In this document: piece by piece, positions 27,001-33,169 of the stretch | Numbering within the stretch: the first letter of the stretch is position 1 | How the letters are laid out: the number at the start of each line of letters is the position of its first letter | DNA from: Gyrodactylus bullatarudis | Taxonomy: Eukaryota > Platyhelminthes > Monogenea > Gyrodactylidea > Gyrodactylidae | DNA: 64,000 nucleotides | Direction of reading: 5' to 3' | NCBI GenBank assembly: GCA_012064415.1 | Contig: SSNU01000228.1 | Span: 106,862-170,861 of the forward strand | Translations under genes and position numbers: made by a program | The notes under the pieces: model-generated | The model's database searches: none | Seen by the model: only the letters and a program-made list of their open reading frames with translations | What the model was told of the DNA's origin: nothing

Positions 27001-27160
27001 TAATTTTCAATAGGTATTTCAAAAGACAAGATCCAGTCCATTGGAAAAGAAAAAGCGTAACTTAACAACTCGAAGAAATCCAGATGAGAGAAGCCTATTG
27101 AATTCTCAGACTACTTTTGATGATGATTCAAATTCAGATGAACCTCAGTTGATCTATTGA
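1..27160 (+). CDS. ATP7: Copper-transporting P1B-type ATPase (ATP7 family), 3' part, 14 exons in window
   Basis: Exons: 1-75, 2185-2293, 2368-2492, 8423-8554, 9571-9759, 9816-9917, 12391-12543, 14299-14542, 19266-19609, 23399-23534, 24115-24278, 24334-24562, 24655-24839, 27015-27160 (stop TGA). All phases agree. Family hallmarks appear in the correct order: actuator loop LTGES (exon 2), the copper-channel motif [15 protein letters not shown] (exon 5), the phosphorylation site DKTGT (exon 6), the N-domain HP pair in TQHPIG (exon 7) and GFGVEC (exon 8), LLTGDN (exon 9), and [10 protein letters not shown] (exon 12), followed by the last two membrane helices. Such pumps move Cu(I) across Golgi or plasma membranes using ATP. 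The metal-binding N-terminus and first helices lie upstream of the window. The cytosolic tail carries SLLNS, a possible dileucine sorting signal. About 65 extra residues precede the GDG hinge (see findings). Introns range from 55 nt to 5.9 kb and hold most of the mobile elements listed here. Confidence 0.93.
76..2184 (+). other. ATP7 intron without recognisable gene
   Basis: This AT-rich intron has no coding region I can support. A stretch near 323-440 (around the words gaaaatgtatt and ctccaac) recurs near 37152-37245 in a formin intron, so it is a dispersed repeat. A second stretch near 600-720 resembles 58590-58710 in a CNK intron. Confidence 0.6.
2718..3545 (-). mobile_element. MULE-like DNA transposon remnant with SWIM zinc-finger fragment
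   Basis: Inverted repeats of more than 100 bp begin GGGATAATTAAAAAAACAAA at 2718 and end with the complement at 3545. The flanks TAGAAATTT and TAGAAAATT are a near-perfect 9-bp target duplication, as expected for Mutator-like elements. On the minus strand, about 3230 down to 2930, the translation shows CSCGQ...GYLCEHICA, the CxC-CxH zinc-binding signature of a SWIM domain, followed by basic [13 protein letters not shown] domains form the C-terminus of MULE transposases. The DDE catalytic core is missing, so this is an internally deleted, non-autonomous copy in an ATP7 intron. Confidence 0.75.
4028..4257 (+). mobile_element. Penelope-like element terminal fragment with decayed hammerhead motif
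   Basis: A 230-bp insert is bounded by exact 22-bp inverted repeats (4028-4049 and 4236-4257, TCGCTTTCTTCTTTTCTTTA type). It shares the word GGTAACAGGTT, the tail AAAACCCTATATATAT and the hammerhead-like segment at 4180-4225 with the palindromic copy at 42758-43083 and with the 3' end of the PLE at 17170-19160. Here the core is CTGATGA...AAAA instead of GAAA, so it is probably inactive. It is a solo terminal repeat rather than a coding copy. Confidence 0.6.
4330..4995. repeat. Foldback-family remnants
   Basis: Two partial copies of the dispersed foldback family lie at 4330-4735 and 4880-4995. The first keeps the internal words TTTTTAGGATCACAATAAAA and the end sequence CATCTTCATATTTATTAGCTTT. 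The second keeps only the right end, GAATTCCTGTCAACTAGCTTT. They lie just upstream of the GPCR gene. Confidence 0.6.
5249..6532 (+). CDS. Rhodopsin-family GPCR, aminergic-like (muscarinic/histamine-type resemblance)
   Basis: Uninterrupted 427-residue ORF; ATG at 5249. It has seven hydrophobic helices, an extracellular N-terminus of about 18 residues and a long basic third intracellular loop (about 231-345) rich in Ser, Asn and Lys. Conserved positions seen: Asp69 in helix 2, Cys97 at the start of helix 3 in CDLWVTLDW, Asp104 at the amine-binding position, Cys190 in the second extracellular loop, and NPFCY at 391-395. The CDLW-x3-D pattern resembles muscarinic and related aminergic receptors. 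Oddities: DRF replaces DRY at 121-123, and helix 6 reads ATNLPWHF instead of CWxP, so the usual toggle tryptophan is displaced. The gene is intronless and sits inside an ATP7 intron on the same strand. The ligand cannot be assigned; an amine or orphan receptor is possible. Confidence 0.85.
   Translation: MNLTVLAYYKFNELSKKQLLIILVTIFGVFLSISIVLLNGFIILTFSLDKRTKRVPGNIFLTRLMLISDFFVGLIGLPGYIIKLEYALKWPMPVWTCDLWVTLDWIFNNVSQLSTAVVAMDRFMAVNMVFFHRKHMNKRNQNKVVLLAWVFTSVRILLMGPLWVYSTGHRKHQFGISRTYSLNAILNDNCDHPLFKICSMAIFSRTLSAYIPIFFLLLFYLTIFLKILTLKLNYKEPKKRIIRQSSINFGEIPKINMLVNDDNKFGDKCRMIRSNSEPKLISSQLNDLENSQNSDKMTTSMSNNKSKLFHKKFRHDKTSFSTSRVSIVVRQRKIKKTVQVLTIVVSLYLATNLPWHFIANSRCLNKLEIAEVEDPTLVFASFLTYLNALLNPFCYSLMYQNYRVALVDRFKHVFLLKNIFQRKKTKR
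6865..7224. repeat. Near-perfect foldback (arms about 155 bp) with hammerhead-derived apex
   Basis: The left arm starts CTAGCAGAGTGTGGTCACTG and the right arm ends with its complement. Pairing continues almost without mismatch to an apex around 7019-7070. On the minus strand the apex (about 7065-7011) reads as a hammerhead-like layout: outer stem CAGATGTAGA / TCTACATCTG, hairpin GTCC-TAATAA-GGAC, then GAAACGCG. The invariant CTGATGA is degraded to CTATGGT. It lies directly beside the foldback at 7228-7957, and an outer repeat TTTTAGACAATTAACCTA brackets both. Confidence 0.8.
7228..7957. repeat. Complete foldback element, GCTAGTTGACATGAAGATGA family
   Basis: A 730-bp palindrome with arms of about 365 bp. 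Termini are GCTAGTTGACATGAAGATGA at left and the complement CATCTTCATGTCAATTAGG at right. Internal landmarks such as GATTTGAAGCAGTTAAATAT and GGATCAAAATAAGACGAAG recur in the copies at 14756, 21328 and 54408. No ORF is present; it is a non-autonomous element in an ATP7 intron. Confidence 0.85.
8739..8820. repeat. 82-bp mini inverted-repeat element
   Basis: CCCTCGCCCTGGAAA at 8739 is mirrored by TTTCCAGGGCGAGGG ending at 8820. The core between them is about 50 bp of AT-rich sequence. The high GC of the ends against AT-rich surroundings marks it as a transposed unit or a stable hairpin. The family is unknown. Confidence 0.5.
9918..12390 (+). other. ATP7 intron; first 1.5 kb without recognisable feature
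   Basis: The stretch 9918-11417 is AT-rich with no convincing ORF or repeat pair. The remainder holds the inverted-repeat element at 11418-12311. Confidence 0.5.
11418..12311. mobile_element. Non-autonomous TA-inserting DNA transposon (pogo/Tigger-type ends)
   Basis: The left end TACAGTGGTCCCTCGACCTA and the right end, which reads inward as TACAGTTGTCCATCGACTTG, are imperfect inverted repeats about 80 bp long. The CAGTGGTCCCTCGA terminus is typical of Tc1/mariner-superfamily, pogo-like elements that duplicate TA. No transposase is inside. A single arm of the foldback family (11874-12165) is nested in it. A second right end of the same kind lies at about 41045-41068. Confidence 0.6.
13010..13620 (-). 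pseudogene. LINE reverse-transcriptase fragment
   Basis: On the minus strand, translation from about 13620 shows QQGPLLFNL...[10 protein letters not shown], a decayed version of the RT motifs (Q-GPLLF and the [FY]ADD active site). This is followed by LCLNRDKCK and, near 13080, [12 protein letters not shown]. The same C-terminal words occur in the LINE at 44165-45800 (PLWLRRSAFIIK), so both belong to one family. In-frame stops and missing segments show it is dead. Confidence 0.6.
14756..15104. repeat. Short foldback element
   Basis: It begins TAGACATGAAGATGAGAATT and ends with the complement AATTCTCATCTTCATGTCAA. The arms are shorter than in the 730-bp copies, and the right arm is internally deleted. 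It belongs to the family found at 7228, 21328 and 54408. Confidence 0.7.
15105..16371 (+). other. ATP7 intron segment without assigned feature
   Basis: Two short open stretches occur (15209-15430 and 16076-16312) with no recognisable motif. Nothing else can be supported here. Confidence 0.4.
16402..16461 (-). ncRNA. Hammerhead-like motif, inverted PLE family C copy
   Basis: Minus strand: CTGATAA, GAACCGAC, GAAA, with one mismatch in the CTGANGA core. It then has the same ATAAAAGC/TTTTAT stem III. It is the left terminal copy of the fragment at 16372-16892. Confidence 0.45.
16796..16852 (+). ncRNA. Hammerhead-like ribozyme motif, PLE family C
   Basis: Core CTGATGA, 8 nt (GAACCAAC), GAAA. Stem I can form between TAAGGT and ACCTTA. 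Stem III is the short self-complementary AAAGCTTT. The upstream TCGGT pairs with ACCGA in the partner copy at 16402-16461 (here mutated to ACCAA). Confidence 0.55.
17182..17233 (-). ncRNA. Hammerhead-like ribozyme motif, PLE family A
   Basis: Minus strand: TATCACA, CTGATGA, GTATGCCC, GAAA, then the ATAA-AGGCC-TTAT hairpin and TTGTGA. Stem I CACA/TGTG and stem III are present. GGCAT, upstream of the core, can pair with ATGCC in the 8-nt segment. It lies 3' of the PLE ORF, where PLE terminal repeats are known to carry hammerheads. Confidence 0.65.
17460..19154 (-). CDS. Penelope-like reverse transcriptase with GIY-YIG endonuclease
   Basis: 564 open codons with no convincing ATG at the 5' edge, so the protein is N-terminally truncated. 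RT signatures: [11 protein letters not shown] (about residue 58), the [14 protein letters not shown] block, [11 protein letters not shown] (about 190) and YRYMDD, the catalytic aspartates (about 230). The GIY-YIG nuclease follows at about 440-530 with [24 protein letters not shown] and [10 protein letters not shown]. These enzymes copy element RNA and nick the target. The C-terminus is basic ([10 protein letters not shown]) and ends [12 protein letters not shown], which resembles a PIP box. There is no host-gene role; it is antisense within ATP7. Confidence 0.9.
   Translation of the reverse strand: MDLSLSIFLKTRTKLEDHHPSIFESKVNEELKTMLQNKHIDKETFLKLRRTNSGSNRLYGLPKVHKMENFNNESDIPLRPILDMSQAATSELAKWLATILEPMKVDLCKHSLVDTFDFVEKIKDADVNGKTLLSFDVVSLFTNVPLDETIQFVTDYVKEHQSKFNLASSWVKKLLYLCCKNVVFSFNGTMYVQKDGVAMGSPLGPFLADVFLAKLERSTLKASIEKFSHFYRYMDDTFIITDNNNNLNDLLLEFNQAHPDIEFTMEKESDGKISFLDVMLSKKNDGKLVRSIHRKNTFTGRLLNFNSYVPMTQKRGLITSLAKRVRRIVSDETWESELEKLICIFLSNDYPIELINDRLSKLYTPRNKPKEMNDKHAVLSLPFIGDQAITTFQKKINNAFTEAYPNAHLRFVYKTNKMLRNFSKDKIDESKQTHVVYKFKCPCDAMYIGHTTRRLEDRVDEHLHKGQTAVRDHLKTCKANVSSKNFEIIYKSYGNNVSMLKGIEAYLINLEKPNLCVQKNHVKSMNLPKPKPHQQSSSQPPSRKRMRAEVEVNRQITDFYPPTQ
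19610..20558 (+). other. ATP7 intron segment, no assigned feature
   Basis: AT-rich, with no supported ORF. Possible short repeats near 19830-19930 could not be matched to anything else in the window. Confidence 0.4.
20559..21290 (+). pseudogene. MULE-type transposase remnant with SWIM domain
   Basis: Two overlapping frames (20559-20960 and 20861-21259) together give a transposase C-terminal half. The second shows [20 protein letters not shown], a complete CxC-x9-CxH SWIM zinc finger, then [10 protein letters not shown] and the AT-hook-like KKRGRP. The frame change near 20900 indicates decay or an unrecognised intron. The ORF runs into GATTTTTGGAATTAACCCTA, the same terminus as in the element at 33852-34925. 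Confidence 0.65.
21328..21590. repeat. Single arm of foldback family
   Basis: It begins CTAGTTGACATGAAGATGAG and runs to GATTTGAAGCAGTTAAGTGA, the sequence of one arm of the 14756 copy, with no opposing arm. It abuts the MULE remnant. Confidence 0.65.
21690..21840 (+). repeat. Short retroposon-like repeat with degenerate hammerhead-like core
   Basis: It contains ACCACTGAAGAAGG, a small hairpin (GGCGTGTGAACACAGCC), then CGAAACGTTTGG. CTGANGA and GAAA flank a hairpin, and CCA/TGG could close stem I. It then becomes AT-rich. The family is unknown; the ribozyme reading is weak because nucleotides next to the core do not pair. Confidence 0.35.
22400..23372 (-). mobile_element. Ginger-like DNA transposon remnant with long inverted repeats
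   Basis: Inverted repeats of about 175 bp start TGTTACAGTGAGTCCGTGTC and carry repeated GGAATCCCTGATAAGC modules. TATA flanks both ends. The minus-strand ORF 22920-22621 ends YKH-like [14 protein letters not shown], the His-His-x-Cys start of an integrase zinc-binding domain as in KRBA2/Ginger-type proteins. The catalytic DDE part is gone. It lies in an ATP7 intron. Confidence 0.6.
22621..22920 (-). pseudogene. KRBA2/Ginger-type integrase N-terminal fragment
   Basis: 99 codons. Family-like words are [11 protein letters not shown], then [24 protein letters not shown], which corresponds to the conserved pre-integrase segment and the first half of the HHCC zinc-binding domain. Both cysteines and the DDE core are absent or cut off, so it is a fragment of a transposase. 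Confidence 0.55.
23691..23738 (+). repeat. 48-bp copy of an ATP7 exon segment inside a later intron
   Basis: It matches exon 9 positions 19415-19462 with three adjacent mismatches (GAC to TAT). It has no splice context and would not be translated. Confidence 0.8.
25005..25600 (-). pseudogene. mariner transposase fragment
   Basis: The minus-strand ORF 25474-25079 contains QQDNARPH and [15 protein letters not shown], the second and third catalytic-aspartate blocks of a mariner (DD34D) transposase, and the normal C-terminus. Upstream, 25600-25480 gives broken pieces such as TSWGESN. The N-terminal DNA-binding part is absent. It lies in the last ATP7 intron. Confidence 0.85.
25601..27014 (+). 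other. ATP7 last intron, no further feature
   Basis: AT-rich sequence with no supported ORF, repeat pair or RNA gene. Confidence 0.45.
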
Positions 27161-27305
27161 ATCTCAAAAGTTTTATGTCACAAACAAGACTCTGATTAGT
27201 ATTTTTATTGTACTTTCAAATTGAATGAACAAAAAATAATATTTTTTATCAGCCTACATTCCAAAGGGATCATATTTTGTCAGTTTTTGTGCTTCAAAGT
27301 ATTTT

Positions 27306-27311
27306 AATAAA
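27306..27311 (+). terminator. Polyadenylation signal AATAAA for ATP7
   Basis: A canonical AATAAA 146 nt after the ATP7 stop codon, the first such signal downstream. Confidence 0.6.
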
Positions 27312-27951
27312 CTTTTAAAAATTGAATTAGTTTTTCTTATTACTCAATGAAGATGAAAAACTTATAAATTCAGGAATAAGATCACAATCAAATTTATTTA
27401 CTCCTTTCTCTAAAATTCTAATATATTCTTTGAATAAAAAACTAACAGGATTTCTTTTTAATCATAACTCGAGTAAATTTAGTGAAGCATCATGAATTCT
27501 ATTTTATTTTCAACAGAGATTTCTTAAATTATCAAAATTGAATTTCTTCTGGTTCTCGGTTCGTTTAAATATCTGAATATGACTTGTTCTTCTTATTAAT
27601 TCCCTCAGGTATTGCTAAATTCACCAGATGCAAAAGATACTCTTGATTTTTAATTCTAAAAAACTATTTCATTGGTATTACTGTAAAATTTTCGAGAAAA
27701 TCTTTGATTCTGATTGGGATCAAGTGATTAAGTAAAATAGTTAGTAATAATAATAAGGGTGACCAAAAATAATACCTAAAAGTCGGTCCAATAAGTCTTA
27801 AAAAGTTGACTCAAAGATAAGGGTTAATTTGCAAAAAAATAGTATAAAAAAGTTTATTTTTTAGACCGGGTGTATTTAGAAAAGTAGTAAAATTTTAACG
27901 AAAGGTTTTAAGTATTTTGAAAAATCTCACGCCAGAAGAAGAATACGACAT

Positions 27952-28660
27952 GTATTCGAAATATTGTGTGAGTCCTAACTGTTTTTATCAGGGTAATCTA
28001 AATGTTTTTTATTCTAATCTTTATTTTAATTTTCCTTCAAGTGATGAATTATATTATCAGAGTTATTACTCTAATAATTCTGATTATTGTAACAATCACT
28101 ATAATTTTTATAATCCTTGCTCTTTAAGAAATACTACACCCTTTTCTCCTCTTTCTACAGACAGACCAATACAAGCCAGAAGACAACATAGTCAGGCAGC
28201 AAGCGAACAACGTTATAGACAATCTATGCCGAACAGCTCCCTGAAGAACTACTTGGTTCAAAATTATAATTATCAGAGTTATTACTCTAATAATTCTGAT
28301 TACTATAACAATCACTATAACTTTTGTAATCCTTATTTTTTGAGAAATACTACCCCCTTCTCTTCCTTTTCTTTTTATACAGATAGGCCAATACAAGCTA
28401 GAAGACAACATAGTCAGGCAGCAAGCGAACAACGTTATAGACAATCTATGCCGAACAGCTCCCTGAAGAACTACTTGGTTCAAAATTATAATTATCAGAG
28501 TTATTACTCTAATAATTCTGATTACTATAACAATCACTATAACTTTTGTAATCCTTATTTTTTGAGAAATACTACCCCCTTCTCTTCCTTTTCTTTTTAT
28601 ACAGATAGGCCAATACAAGCTAGAAGACAACATAGTCAGGTAGCAAGCGAACAACATTAA
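27952..28660 (+). CDS. Tyr/Asn-rich protein of tandem 74-residue repeats, unknown
   Basis: The ORF is open upstream to 27917, but the first ATG is at 27952 (MYSKYCVSPNCF). It consists of a short unique start and about 2.6 tandem repeats. The period is 222 bp between the last two copies, which are nearly identical at the DNA level, and 216 bp between the first two. Each unit has a low-complexity part rich in Tyr, Asn and Ser (YYSNNSDYYNNHYNF), a short TTPFSSFSFYTDRPIQARRQ linker and QAASEQRYRQSMPNSS. There is no signal peptide or membrane segment. The composition is prion-like. Frame is kept across repeats, which favours a real gene, but no family is recognised; a satellite with a chance ORF is the alternative. 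Confidence 0.45.
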
Positions 28661-28864
28661 AGCCAGATTAATGGATGAATTAAAGTTAAACTTGAAGAAG
28701 CCCAGAAGACCATCTTGCAATAGTAATATTTTTGGCCAAATAATTTAATTCTAGGTTTTATGAAAATAGTGAAATAGTTTCGGTACTGAAAGGGTTCTTA
28801 TAATTTCTTATCGATAAAGACGTATTATAGTTTAATTAAGCCCTTGAAACATGGTTACTTTTGT

Positions 28865-29274
28865 AGGTTAATCTCAAAAGTAGCCCCAAAGTGGCAATAA
28901 TCCTAAAACTAGCCCCATTCTAGAAATTTTATCTCAGATTTAGCCTCATCGTAATTCAGTTCATCGAATTTTGAAAATTTAATCAACTTTTTTGAAATTA
29001 ATATTATTTGCCCATCAGCTCTATTAACAATTAAAAATAGGTTGTTCATATTTCTCCATAAAAGTTTTATTGAAAATTTTTTTTGATATTCATCTTCTTT
29101 TCTCATCCTCAGTTCTAATTCTTAATTTACGTGGTCAGCCTCTTATCTTCAAGCTCAAACATGCTTTGCTCTTCAAGATCGCAGAGGTTTCGGAAATTTT
29201 GGAATACATGGGGCTAATTTTGGAATTTATGAAAATTTTGGGGCTACTTTTCAGATTAACCCTACTTTTGTCGT
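28865..29274. repeat. Inverted-repeat MITE, AGGTTAATCT...GTAGCCCC ends
   Basis: The left end AGGTTAATCTCAAAAGTAGC is mirrored by GCTACTTTTCAGATTAACCCT at right. The start AGGGTTAAT followed by a run of C resembles the element at 33852-34925 and the terminus of the SWIM remnant at 21290. No transposase. Confidence 0.55.
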
Positions 29275-30784
29275 ATATTAATGATTTTATGTGGATGTGA
29301 TTAAGCAAGCCGATTACCACCGATTTCACTATTTTTATTTTATAGGCATCTTGTTGCCCTCATAATAATTCATATGAATAAACTTTCTTTTCCATTAGGT
29401 AATTGAAAAAGTGTAGTTGTGATTTAATCAAGTTCAAATTTATTCCATCAAAAATATAAATGCATCTTTGATTTTATTTATTTATTTTCTGTCTCTCATC
29501 CAAATGGTGTTATCCGAATAGTTTGGCTGCTGATGGTGAAACTAAAAATAATTGAATAGTTTATAAACTAAGCCAAAAATTAAAAAAAAATAAAGATATC
29601 AAGTTAGTTTCTTTGTATCATTTTCTGGAGTTTATAAATGTTTTTGTTTGTTTCTGTCATTTGATAACTGTAATGCACACCTTAATCATTGAAAGGAAAA
29701 AATGAATTACGAGTTTGCACGACAAAAATGTCAATATATTTAAAAATATCTTAGATGCTATGAAATTTTGGTTTTAGTCCCTAATAAAGAGACATGAAAG
29801 TACTTTCTTGTTTTCAAAGTAAGAAACCAATCAGCTTCATTCATTAATATTTTATTCATACTTTAATATTTCATTTTATCATAAATGAGGATGATCTGTT
29901 TTCATTCATTGAAATTTAATTAAATAAGTGCAGCAATCAGATTCAAGTGAATTAAAATTCAGTGAAAAAAACACTTTTGAATGATGCTCTATAGGTACGA
30001 GACGAGGGATAAAATAATTTCATACGATACATCAGTGGAAAGAGCCTTAGATTTAGCTCTGGAAACCTAAACATTTCTTCTAGGAACATATATTAATTGA
30101 TCTATTTATCCAAAAATTGTCGCTGATTTGCAAGAAATTTTCACAATTTTTAAACTTTACTTATCATTTTGAATAGTTTTCGAGCACGGAAACAACTTTA
30201 AAATAGGTATATGTACATAGTCTCCTCAAATTAACGAGGTTTAACCAGGATGAAAAAATTTCATTAAAAATATAACATTTTGATACCTCAACAATCTTGA
30301 ATCAAGGATTTCAGATTCCATCATAGATCAAAAGAATTTTCCTATCAAATCGATAAAACTACAACAAACTGAAATTGATACTAATTTCTTGTCAAGAAAA
30401 ATTTCCCACTGATATCCAGTTAAGAATTGCGATGATTCATAAAAATTTTCAATCCAAAAGAAAAATTAAATTTATTCAGCTCAATTAAAGCCTCTAAAAA
30501 ACTTGATTTTATTGCTCTCTTATTAAATTAAAAAATATTTTTTACAAAAAATATCATGATTCAACTCTTGATAAAAATGGAACAATAATAATTATTACTG
30601 AACCATGAAACATTGGATAAAATTATATACGGAGATAACAGATTATTTCATAAAAATTCCATAAGAAATCTCTATTCTTTTAATTAAAATTTAACCAAAA
30701 ATATCTCTTATAATAATTACTATTTTAAAATTATTTAAGGAATATGCTACTGATTATAATTAAAACTACAAGAAAAATACATAC
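29275..30784. other. Intergenic or intronic stretch without recognised feature
   Basis: AT-rich. The 3' exon or exons of the RRM gene at 30785-31454 should lie here, because that gene ends in a splice donor at 30784, but I could not identify them. Confidence 0.4.
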
Positions 30785-31454
30785 TTGTTGTATCTTTTGA
30801 TGAATTTAGAAGCTTGTTCATTGTTCGGAAATCGGACAATTAATGATCGAGTTCCAACGGTATTCTCAATCAATTCTCCAGCGCCAAATGAGTTAAGGAT
30901 TTTTTTAATGTCCTTTTTGGCAGTGGTTGGATCGAGATTAGTGATCCGAACAGTTTTTGTTGAAGTTTTAGGTCGAGTTCTTTTAGGAAATTTGTGGACT
31001 GAATTTGCCTTTGGAACCTTCGGAGGAATTTTATTTTCTTCTTCTTTTAACGCTTTACGTTTACGGTCTGAAACTAAAAATTATTAATAAATAACAATAA
31101 TCTATAAGAAATTTACCATTGAAAAATTTTTCATTATTATTTTTTGGAATAGTTTGGCTTATTTCGTCTTCATTTTTATCAATCTGCTTTCTTTCATCAG
31201 AAGAAAATTTGAAATCTATCAGTGGTAAAGATTTTTGTCGATTAATATTCTTTTCGTGGGATGAATTATTTTCAGTTTTGGACTGACCACATTCTATAGA
31301 ATTTTTAATTCGGGATGATAGGATTGCACCGAATGTATTGCTAATGCGATAAATATAATCCTGTCTATCATGAGAGTATTTAGATAACTGAGAAGATGAT
31401 ACTAATGATCCGAGAATTTTATAAACAGAAGGATCTTTGTGAATAAAATTCATT
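30785..31454 (-). CDS. RNA-binding protein with RRM domain, partial model
   Basis: Exon 1 runs from an ATG at 31454 (MNFIHKDPSV) to 31117; exon 2 is 31073-30785. A 43-nt intron (GTAAAT...TTTAG) keeps the frame. Exon 1 is polar and unrecognised. Exon 2 begins DRKRKALKEEE, has a basic PKRTRPKTSTK stretch and then an RRM-like fold: VRITNLD (RNP2-like strand), TAKKDIKKILNSFGAG, SLIVRFPNNEQASKFIKRYN. RRMs bind single-stranded RNA. Exon 2 ends at donor AA|GTATG inside or just after the RRM, so the 3' end is missing. The ORF is open upstream of the ATG without another start codon, so an additional 5' exon is possible. The gene is in tandem with MCTS1, about 380 bp downstream of it. Confidence 0.55.
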
Positions 31455-31835
31455 AATTCAAAAAATAATTTCGAGGGATCACCAATAAAAATAAATTGAA
31501 CAAACAATCTCAAAATTTAAATCGAGATTTTGTTTATAAATGCCCTTTAATTTAAATTTATTAAATATAATTTATTATTAATATGAAATTTAAATTAGTG
31601 ATGCTAAAAATATCTTATAATATCGGAAAATCTTTTTTTACAAAAAAACATATGCATAAAGAAAGGCTCTAATAGTTCTTAGGATAATGGATCTTGTTCA
31701 ATGCACAGTGGAGATTTTCATTATCTGATATATTATTTCAATTTCAACAAGGTTTTTCTAGGAGATAAATGGATTATTTTCATTTAATATATTTATGTAT
31801 AATAAATAATGAATATCAGTTATAGTAGTACAAAA

Positions 31836-32468
31836 CTATTCCGAATTTGATATAATATAATTCCAAAGACCGTCTTTAAGATAATGAATCAATTTCACGG
31901 CAATTCCTTTACGCGTGCTAAGTATTTCATCAGTGGACATCTCTGTAATACCAATAGCTAGTGCATGCTCTTTACCTTCAGCCATAACTGCAACTAAAGT
32001 TCCAGCTGCAACTTTAGCCATTCTACCACCAGCTGATGTTAGTCCAGGACACATTATATTCGAACCAGAAAGAATGTGACGAATAGCTCCAGTATCCACT
32101 TGATAATGAGGCAATACAAAAGGAACTAGAAAAAGAAAATTAATAATTATAAATGTATTGAGATGAATGTCATACATTTATGTAGTGTGGTTAAGGTTGG
32201 GCAAACGCCGACATCACGTTGCTTGAAATAAATTATTTCTTTGTTTGAGTTCTGATACAACTCTATATTATCTCGACTAGATAAATGGATTGATAAACCT
32301 ATAATTTACCATTTAATTAGTGTCATATCTTGAGAGAAAATATCTAATACAGTTTCATTCAAAAGCTTTTTGATCAATTTTACTTCCTTATTTCCCATTT
32401 GGTTTTTGTTGGAAACTTGTTCATTGTCGAATCTAGACGTAAGTATAATGGAAATACTTTTTGAACAT
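31836..32468 (-). CDS. MCTS1: MCTS1 homologue (PUA-domain translation re-initiation factor)
   Basis: Four exons: 32468-32458 (MFKK start), 32432-32310, 32276-32176, 32125-31836; about 174 residues against 181 in human. The three introns are 25, 33 and 50 nt. The last exon has the PUA domain: LPHYQVDTGAIRHILSG, SNIMCPGLTSAGG, GKEHALAIGITEMS, then IHYLKDGLWNY, all very close to animal MCTS1. The N-terminal half is much more diverged and about 7 residues shorter. MCTS1 with DENR binds the 40S ribosome and supports re-initiation and ribosome recycling. Without splicing, the 33-nt intron would put a TAA in frame; removing it restores IKCRDNIELY, matching the family's CHEHIEI region. It shares a 113-bp divergent promoter region with OCIAD1. 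Confidence 0.88.
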
Positions 32469-32581
32469 AATTTTGAGTAGTACTACGACTTATATTAGAT
32501 AAAAGTTTTAAAAAAACATCTGACCAAAACAAGAATCGTAATTTACTGTGTGTACTTTAAATAATTGACACTTTTGAAAAA
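32469..32581. promoter_or_regulatory. Bidirectional promoter region MCTS1/OCIAD1
   Basis: Only 113 bp separate the two start codons, which face away from each other, so both 5' UTRs and any promoter must fit here. No individual element can be assigned. Confidence 0.6.
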
Positions 32582-33130
32582 ATGGATTTCTCTGGTGAAG
32601 CTGCTGACCTCACGTTAGAGGATATAAGCATCATTAAAAGATGTCGCAGTGAAAGTTTCTGGGGAGGTAGTGTTCCTTTCACAATAGGATCTCTTGGAGC
32701 AACTTATATAGCTAATCTACGTGGATTCTTCAAAGATCGGAAGGGATATCTCATCCCTTCACTTGTATTATCAGTTTTTTGTGGTTATTTTCTTGGTAAA
32801 ATGTCGTATGTACGCAAATGCAGAGATATGTTTCTTCAAGCTGAAGATAGTCGGATTAAAGATTCCATCCTTCAATATCAGAATAGAAATCTAAACAACA
32901 ATGAACCTCTTGTTCCCTCCATACCTTCCAAGCCAATTATAATGGACAATGAGAGGCCCATGACATATGCTGAACGTCGAGAGTATTATCAACAGAAAAA
33001 TCTGAAAAAAGAAAAATTTTTGGATGAAAATCCCTCTGATAAACCCTTACTCAATAAAGATAGTAGTAACTTCATTGAAAAACCTAATAATTTTTTCACA
33101 AACAGTGATGATTATAAACGATTTGATTGA
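32582..33130 (+). CDS. OCIAD1: OCIA-domain protein (OCIAD1/asrij homologue)
   Basis: Single exon, 182 residues. The OCIA domain covers about residues 10-85: LEDISIIKRCRSESFWGGS, a first hydrophobic helix (VPFTIGSLGATYIANLRG), then LIPSLVLSVFCGYFLGKMSYVRKCRDMFLQ, including the family's typical CGYF-GK-SY-C block. The C-terminal half is polar, with MTYAERREYYQQ. Family members act in mitochondrial and endosomal membranes and influence complex assembly and signalling. AATAAA at 33164 lies 34 nt after the stop. Confidence 0.9.
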   Translation: MDFSGEAADLTLEDISIIKRCRSESFWGGSVPFTIGSLGATYIANLRGFFKDRKGYLIPSLVLSVFCGYFLGKMSYVRKCRDMFLQAEDSRIKDSILQYQNRNLNNNEPLVPSIPSKPIIMDNERPMTYAERREYYQQKNLKKEKFLDENPSDKPLLNKDSSNFIEKPNNFFTNSDDYKRFD

Positions 33131-33163
33131 ATTAGTGTAAATTATATACTACATATTTAGATC

Positions 33164-33169
33164 AATAAA
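33164..33169 (+). terminator. Polyadenylation signal for OCIAD1
   Basis: AATAAA shortly after the stop codon. Confidence 0.65.

Noticed and set aside
28057..28660. Possible CRISPR-like or satellite array from regular repeats
   Set aside because: The repeat period is 216-222 bp, the repeats are coding and there are no unique spacers; the genome is animal.
28124..28720. Minus-strand 198-codon ORF over the tandem repeats
   Set aside because: It is the antisense reading of the repeats and is composed of hydrophobic runs (IVIVIVIRI) expected from the complement of Tyr/Asn codons. The plus frame is the better candidate.
32277..32309. In-frame TAA in MCTS1 that would make it a pseudogene
   Set aside because: A 33-nt GT-AG segment contains the stop, and its removal gives IKCRDNIELY, which matches the family better than the unspliced reading.
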